From: Antedon mediterranea
Taxonomy: Eukaryota; Echinodermata; Crinoidea; Comatulida; Antedonidae
Direction of reading: 5' to 3'
Length of the DNA stretch: 20,646 bases
NCBI RefSeq assembly: GCF_964355755.1
Contig: NW_027306100.1
Span: 1 to 20,646, forward strand
Under the pieces are notes generated by a model. The model did not search any database. It was not told the DNA's origin and saw nothing but the letters and a program-made list of their open reading frames with translations. The position numbers and the translations under genes are program-made. Position 1 is the first letter of the stretch, and each line of letters opens with the position of its first letter. Positions 19,301-20,646 of this stretch are shown here, piece after piece.

Positions 19301-20456
19301 CAGTCAGTTTCAAAAGATCCTGAGCAAATTCAATGTACGTCTATTCTTCGATATCAAGTACAATACTCAGATGGAAATAAACAAAATATTGTCAACACAA
19401 CAAGTAGTTCTCAATTAGAGGTAGAACTATCAGGGTTATCAAGTTGTAATGCTTATGTCGTAAACGCTCGAGTTATTAATAATATGGATATTGCTGGTAA
19501 TTGGGGAGAGAACCTGATGGTACAGACAGTTCCCTCGAGTGAGTTAGACTATGTATGCATAAATTACACTAATTATAATTGAGTGATGATTTAGTTTGTA
19601 GTTGAATACCATGCAGACATAATAATATAAACCAGATAGTACAATTTAATATAAATTAAGACTCGCAAATTAATAGACTCCTTCAGCATTGCCAATTATA
19701 TAAACATTTGTTGAACTATTTAATATTGATAATAGGCTAGTGTAAGTTTTAAAGATTAAACAATAAAATAATGAAATCAATTTGAAGGATATTTTTTTTT
19801 AATTAGAGCCAACGATAGAAAGTAATCCATTTGCAAATGAAACACATTTACTGATGAAGTGGAATGCTGCTATGTGCGAAGTGCCAAACCATAATGTGAC
19901 CTACCATTATGAACTATCAGGTGGAGTATTTCAGCAAGGAACTACAACAGAAACTGAAGTTTTATTTGACGATGGTATTGAATCCTGTATAGAATATACA
20001 TTTACGGTCTTAGCGTCTTATTCAAATTTTAAAGGAATATCTGACACAACGACAGTTATGCTTGGGACAAATTGTGATTCTGGAGGTCAGGGTAAGTGTA
20101 TGTTAAACATGCCGCACTTGCCTTGCTTTATATTCCGTTTTAGATTATTAAATTAATTAAAGAACTATTGCCCTTTCATGCTGGTAGTTATATAATACTT
20201 ATACATAAAACTAAATTATCATCTAAAAATAATTATGTTCAGTTAATATCTTGCTATTTGTTTTGTTCCCGTAGGCCTAATAAATCTAGATTTTACATTC
20301 CTTCCTTCTCTCAAAAACTTGCTTAATAAATGACTACACAATAAATAATTTCATAGTATTTATTTATTTATTTGAAGGTACTCCAATAGGTGTGATAATT
20401 GTATGCCTGGTTCTACTGCTTGTGATACTTATTCTGTTGTTGATTGTAATTAAACG
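10312..20456 (+). CDS. Tie-like single-pass receptor, ectodomain and TM (3' part outside window)
   Basis: Thirteen exons join in frame: 10312-10375, 12215-12625, 12767-13018, 15027-15161, 15339-15485, 15678-15803, 15897-15938, 16284-16424, 18185-18478, 19070-19137, 19304-19538, 19807-20091, 20378-20456. They encode about 760 residues: signal peptide (1-21), Ig-like 1 (22-158), Ig-like 2 (159-242), Cys-rich EGF-like region (243-439), three FN3-like domains (440-733) and a TM helix (about 738-757). Most introns are phase 1, typical of shuffled extracellular modules. Vertebrate Tie1/Tie2 have Ig-Ig-EGF3-Ig-FN3x3-TM-kinase; here the third Ig is absent. It is a cell-surface receptor by inference. 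The intracellular domain is not visible, so kinase versus phosphatase stays open; the RPTP gene lies 8 kb upstream in the same orientation. Confidence 0.8.
11080..11742. mobile_element. Foldback DNA element with TA target duplication
   Basis: The ends are AAGCCCGGCGCACACTAG and CTAGTGTGCGCCGGGCTT, flanked by TA (11078-11079, 11743-11744). The two arms (about 11080-11330 and 11487-11742) are inverted copies over roughly 250 bp, sharing ACGCGTGCC, GAGGAAAAT, AGTGAGCAGGAAGC and TGCGCA blocks. A further direct copy of the left terminal about 58 bp sits internally at 11332-11390. No transposase. It is far more GC-rich than its surroundings. Confidence 0.85.
11751..11880. mobile_element. Second foldback element, adjoining the first
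   Basis: Imperfect palindrome: left arm GATTTGAC...GAGGGAATAATATTTT, right arm with the inverted counterpart AAAATATTATTCCC...GTCAAATC, and centre near CGAAGCGCGAAG. It starts within about 10 bp of the first foldback's TA duplication. A MITE-like element is likely; borders are approximate. Confidence 0.65.
12215..12625 (+). CDS. Gene 2 exon 2: N-terminal Ig-like domain without cysteines
   Basis: Acceptor TTGTTAAG ends at 12214 and donor GTGAGT starts at 12626; phase 1 to phase 1. The 137 codons read PLDITVYSNTPLTSPSITNN, then NSLFRGYALQD and a C-terminal beta-rich part ending IVLTSAF. The length and position match the first Ig-type domain of Tie receptors, but there is no cysteine at all, so assignment as an Ig-like fold is an inference from context. 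Confidence 0.72.
12767..13018 (+). CDS. Gene 2 exon 3: Ig-like domain 2
   Basis: Acceptor TTAATCTTACAG and donor GTAGGT give a phase 1-1 exon of 84 codons. It shows the Ig signatures GESVTINL (strand B), LRWRHNYG (strand C with the core Trp) and KDDGVYECYTG (the D-x-G-x-Y-x-C motif of strand F). The strand-B cysteine is Leu/Asn, so the canonical intradomain disulfide is missing; the single Cys is unpaired within the exon. Confidence 0.85.
13100..14744 (-). mobile_element. 5'-truncated non-LTR retrotransposon (CR1/Jockey-like LINE)
   Basis: Contains the reverse transcriptase frame at 13509-14744 and a 3' UTR down to about 13100, where the minus strand ends in AAATAAAGTTTATATATATAT, a plausible poly(A)-signal-like and simple-repeat tail. 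The endonuclease and N-terminal RT part are missing, and a stop lies just 5' of the open frame, so the 5' border is near 14745. It sits antisense inside gene 2 intron 3. No target duplication was identified. Confidence 0.82.
13509..14744 (-). CDS. Reverse transcriptase fragment of LINE
   Basis: The frame is open for 411 codons from the ATG at 14744. RT motifs are present in order: SGFRPSYSTSTAL, LLDFKKAFDTVNH (motif A Asp), GVPQGSIVGPLAFLLYINDL (motif B), SMYADDTIIY (catalytic YADD), then the thumb with HLGIIIDEHLSWKNQI and a C-terminal WNSLNVDTLPNSVKLF region. The enzyme copies RNA into DNA at a nicked target. The first RT segments and the endonuclease are absent, so the copy is not autonomous. 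The lack of stops over 1.2 kb points to a fairly recent insertion. Confidence 0.88.
   Translation of the reverse strand: MIKNNWYSIDNLLCINQSGFRPSYSTSTALTKVTEDWYSAIDEGKLVGICLLDFKKAFDTVNHSILLSKLRLYGSSKYVLKWFESYLSERKQFTNVNSTLSDYTHIQCGVPQGSIVGPLAFLLYINDLSKVANKCKISMYADDTIIYCSSKNENEIYQSINEELIQIDDWLKNNKLSLNVSKSEFMLIGSTNRLATTKEKNRSVNIDNDVVPRVRYCKHLGIIIDEHLSWKNQIEYIRGKALNGLGMLRRCSYYFPQDILKHIANSIVIPYLSYCSIIWGNSSQTLMKRVQTIQNRTARIVCGLTWYTPSSEALRQINWSPLFYQDRYECCMVIYKVLTDNAPPYLNNVFTFNDINYNLRHSDTHLFIPKPKTDFKKRSLSYRGAIIWNSLNVDTLPNSVKLFKTYLKNAL
15027..15161 (+). CDS. Gene 2 exon 4: EGF-like domain 1
   Basis: Acceptor TACGTAG, donor GTAATG, phase 1-1, 45 codons. It reads ACPSPKWNPPDCEMDC, CYNGGVCDDKTGVCICPPGF and GESC: the CxNGGxCxxxxGxCxCPPGFxGxxC core is a clear EGF/laminin-EGF-like module, as in Tie and MEGF proteins. 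Confidence 0.92.
15339..15485 (+). CDS. Gene 2 exon 5: EGF-like domain 2
   Basis: Acceptor TTCGGTAG, donor GTTAGA (weak), phase 1-1, 49 codons. Reads GCGNNTWGRDCLSICSS, then CFGVLLCPPDPVGCSC and GLRGNQC. The W-G-x-x-C start and CxC-xxG-xxGxxC end match Tie-type EGF repeats; the middle is longer than usual. Confidence 0.88.
15678..15803 (+). CDS. Gene 2 exon 6: EGF-like domain 3
   Basis: Acceptor GTATATAG, donor GTAGCA, phase 1-1, 42 codons. Reads CEPDFYGADCRQQCHC, NCDSFKGCTSG and CLDGYTGEGC. The YGxxCxxxCxC spacing is that of laminin/Tie EGF modules. Confidence 0.9.
15897..15938 (+). CDS. Gene 2 exon 7: 14-codon Cys-rich microexon
   Basis: Acceptor AATTTCTTTAG ends at 15896 and donor GTAAAG starts at 15939, phase 1-1. 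It encodes PNDYCRSPSTCTC. Skipping it would keep the frame, so it could be alternatively spliced. It is called on phase, splice signals and cysteine content, hence lower confidence. Confidence 0.6.
15939..16283 (+). other. Gene 2 intron 7, nothing recognised
   Basis: A 345 bp AT-rich intron. The open frame at 16108-16326 crosses the acceptor in the wrong frame and is not coding. Confidence 0.6.
16284..16424 (+). CDS. Gene 2 exon 8: EGF-like domain 4
   Basis: Acceptor TCATGTATAG, donor GTAACG, phase 1-1, 47 codons. Reads LCPSGFFGILCNYPCHC, then DCNRDGSCNNGCHEAW and GPNCS. It is an EGF/laminin-like module closing the Cys-rich region; the next exon goes directly to FN3 with no Ig domain between. 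Confidence 0.9.
   Translation, partial: YPLCVRLDSLVFCVTTHVTAKIKKIVIEMEVAIMGVMRLGLDQTAA
17135..17160 (+). promoter_or_regulatory. ZNF143/STAF-like binding motif
   Basis: TCCCAACATGCATTGCGC closely resembles the SBS/SPH-type ZNF143 (STAF) consensus, which has CCCA, then ATGC and TTGCG at fixed spacing. In animals this factor acts at snRNA-type and many mRNA promoters. Here the site lies in an intron; function is inferred only from motif similarity. Confidence 0.35.
17219..17270. repeat. Hairpin downstream of the ZNF143-like motif
   Basis: Arms GAAGAACCG (17224-17232) and CGGTTCTTC (17256-17264) pair perfectly. With one bulge the stem extends through AATTA/TAATT to 14 bp, around a 23-base loop. 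A smaller TTTCG/CGAAA pair lies just upstream. Confidence 0.7.
17417..17624. repeat. Inverted repeat with 62 bp arms
   Basis: Left arm 17417-17478 and right arm 17563-17624 are reverse complements with only two mismatches. Each arm has GTTCGAAC at its outer end. The 84 bp centre is unpaired. No target duplication is evident; it may be a foldback element or two opposed fragments of one repeat. Confidence 0.92.
17625..17880 (+). repeat. SINE-like conserved block
   Basis: The stretch runs through TCTCGGATAAGGACTATAAA, GTAGGTCCAGTGTACAC, TGTGTGCACTTTACAGAACCC, TTCGAGAAGAGTAGGGGG and CCCCGGTGAACTGG. It is GC-balanced and unlike the surrounding AT-rich intron. From general memory it resembles conserved SINE core domains widespread in marine invertebrates; the superfamily name is not certain and no tRNA boxes were seen. 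Confidence 0.5.
18185..18478 (+). CDS. Gene 2 exon 9: FN3-like domain 1
   Basis: Acceptor GTTTTGTTAG, donor GTAAGC, phase 1-1, 98 codons. Reads EPPTIVNQTAATLTFDVTW, then KRKLWYKSSDMNKW and a C-terminal strand IGSIQLVC. The PPT start and the core Trp followed by a Tyr-containing strand fit an FN3 fold, though the usual YxFxVxA motif is weak. Confidence 0.82.
18479..19069 (+). other. Gene 2 intron 9, nothing recognised
   Basis: A 591 bp AT-rich intron with a short GTAGTA tandem near 18910. No repeat family or gene recognised. Confidence 0.6.
19070..19137 (+). CDS. Gene 2 exon 10: FN3-like domain 2, first half
   Basis: Acceptor ATACTATAG ends at 19069 (phase 1); donor GTAATC starts at 19138 in phase 0. 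Encodes PLVEPKIEIQTIKENKVILN and VK, the first two strands of an FN3 module. Intron 10 splits the domain. Confidence 0.75.
19304..19538 (+). CDS. Gene 2 exon 11: FN3-like domain 2, second half
   Basis: Acceptor TTTTACTTTTCAG (phase 0) and donor GTGAGT (phase 1). Reads CTSILRYQVQYSDGNKQN, LEVELSGLSSCNAYVVNARV and WGENLMVQTVPS. The LxxLxxxxxYxVxxxV pattern is the FN3 E-F-strand signature. The Cys pair (CTS, SSC) recurs in the third FN3. Confidence 0.88.
19807..20091 (+). CDS. Gene 2 exon 12: FN3-like domain 3
   Basis: Acceptor TTTTTTTTAATTAG and donor GTAAGT, phase 1-1, 95 codons. Reads KPTIESNPFANETHLLMKW, CEVPNHNVTYHYEL, then ESCIEYTFTVLASYSN. It has the core Trp, Tyr and YTFTVLA strand of an FN3 fold and two Cys like the previous domain. 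It ends in a short Gly/Ser-rich juxtamembrane stretch. Confidence 0.88.
20378..20456 (+). CDS. Gene 2 exon 13: transmembrane helix
   Basis: Acceptor TTTATTTGAAG ends at 20377; donor GTAAAT starts at 20457 in phase 2. Encodes TPIGVIIVCLVLLLVILILL, then LIVIKR: about 20 hydrophobic residues followed by basic stop-transfer residues. It sets the receptor as single-pass type I. The cytoplasmic exons lie to the right of the window. Confidence 0.9.
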
Positions 20457-20646
20457 GTAAATGATATTTTTTGCTGTTCTTATTATTCTGTTATAATCCA
20501 ATCATGTATTTGTTTGTATCACTCTTTCTGGTCATATGTTTTCCCTACTCTGACGTAACTGTACTTAATACAAACTCTGAGAATACCTTCCAGTAATTCT
20601 CGAGTGGGATTATTTTATTTTGAGCATACCTCCCTTTCTTTAATAC

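Overview
The window looks like AT-rich animal genomic DNA. Genes are split into short exons with GT/AG junctions, introns are long, and there are several metazoan-type retroelements and foldback DNA elements. No bacterial gene organisation is visible. The receptor families and repeat types suggest a marine invertebrate deuterostome; an echinoderm is my best guess, but the window does not prove it.

Two receptor-signalling genes lie on the + strand. Gene 1 (1-2122) is the 3' end of a receptor-type protein tyrosine phosphatase: five exons that join in frame and encode the membrane-distal D2 phosphatase domain and a natural stop. Its D2 keeps the C-x5-R loop, but the WPD aspartate is Lys and the Q-loop glutamine is Asp, so it is probably catalytically dead, as is usual for D2 domains. 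Gene 2 (10312 to beyond the right edge) can be reassembled from a signal-peptide exon through 13 exons to a transmembrane segment, about 760 residues: signal peptide, two Ig-like domains without a standard disulfide, a Cys-rich EGF-like region on five exons (one only 42 bp), three FN3-like domains and a TM helix. The domain order resembles the Tie (angiopoietin) receptors, without the third Ig domain. The cytoplasmic domain (kinase, phosphatase or other) lies outside the window. Since the upstream neighbour in the same orientation is an RPTP, gene 2 could be either a Tie-like kinase or an RPTP with a Tie-like ectodomain.

The 8.2 kb between the genes and the larger introns are full of mobile DNA. 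From left to right: a 167 bp TA-flanked MITE in a gene 1 intron; a frameshifted LINE 3' end (2207-2600, minus); a tRNA-derived SINE (3564-3866, minus); an internally deleted Ty3/gypsy-like LTR element (5220-8681, minus) with LTR, polypurine tract, integrase scrap and partial second LTR; a direct repeat at 6917/7728; two adjacent foldback elements in gene 2 intron 1 (11080-11742 and 11751-11880); a 5'-truncated LINE with an intact 412-codon reverse transcriptase reading frame in intron 3 (antisense); and in intron 8 a ZNF143/STAF-like motif, hairpins, a 62 bp-arm inverted repeat and a SINE-like conserved block.

No tRNA, rRNA or CRISPR array was seen apart from the tRNA-like SINE head. All exon borders were read by eye from splice signals, phase and domain fit, and await transcript support.
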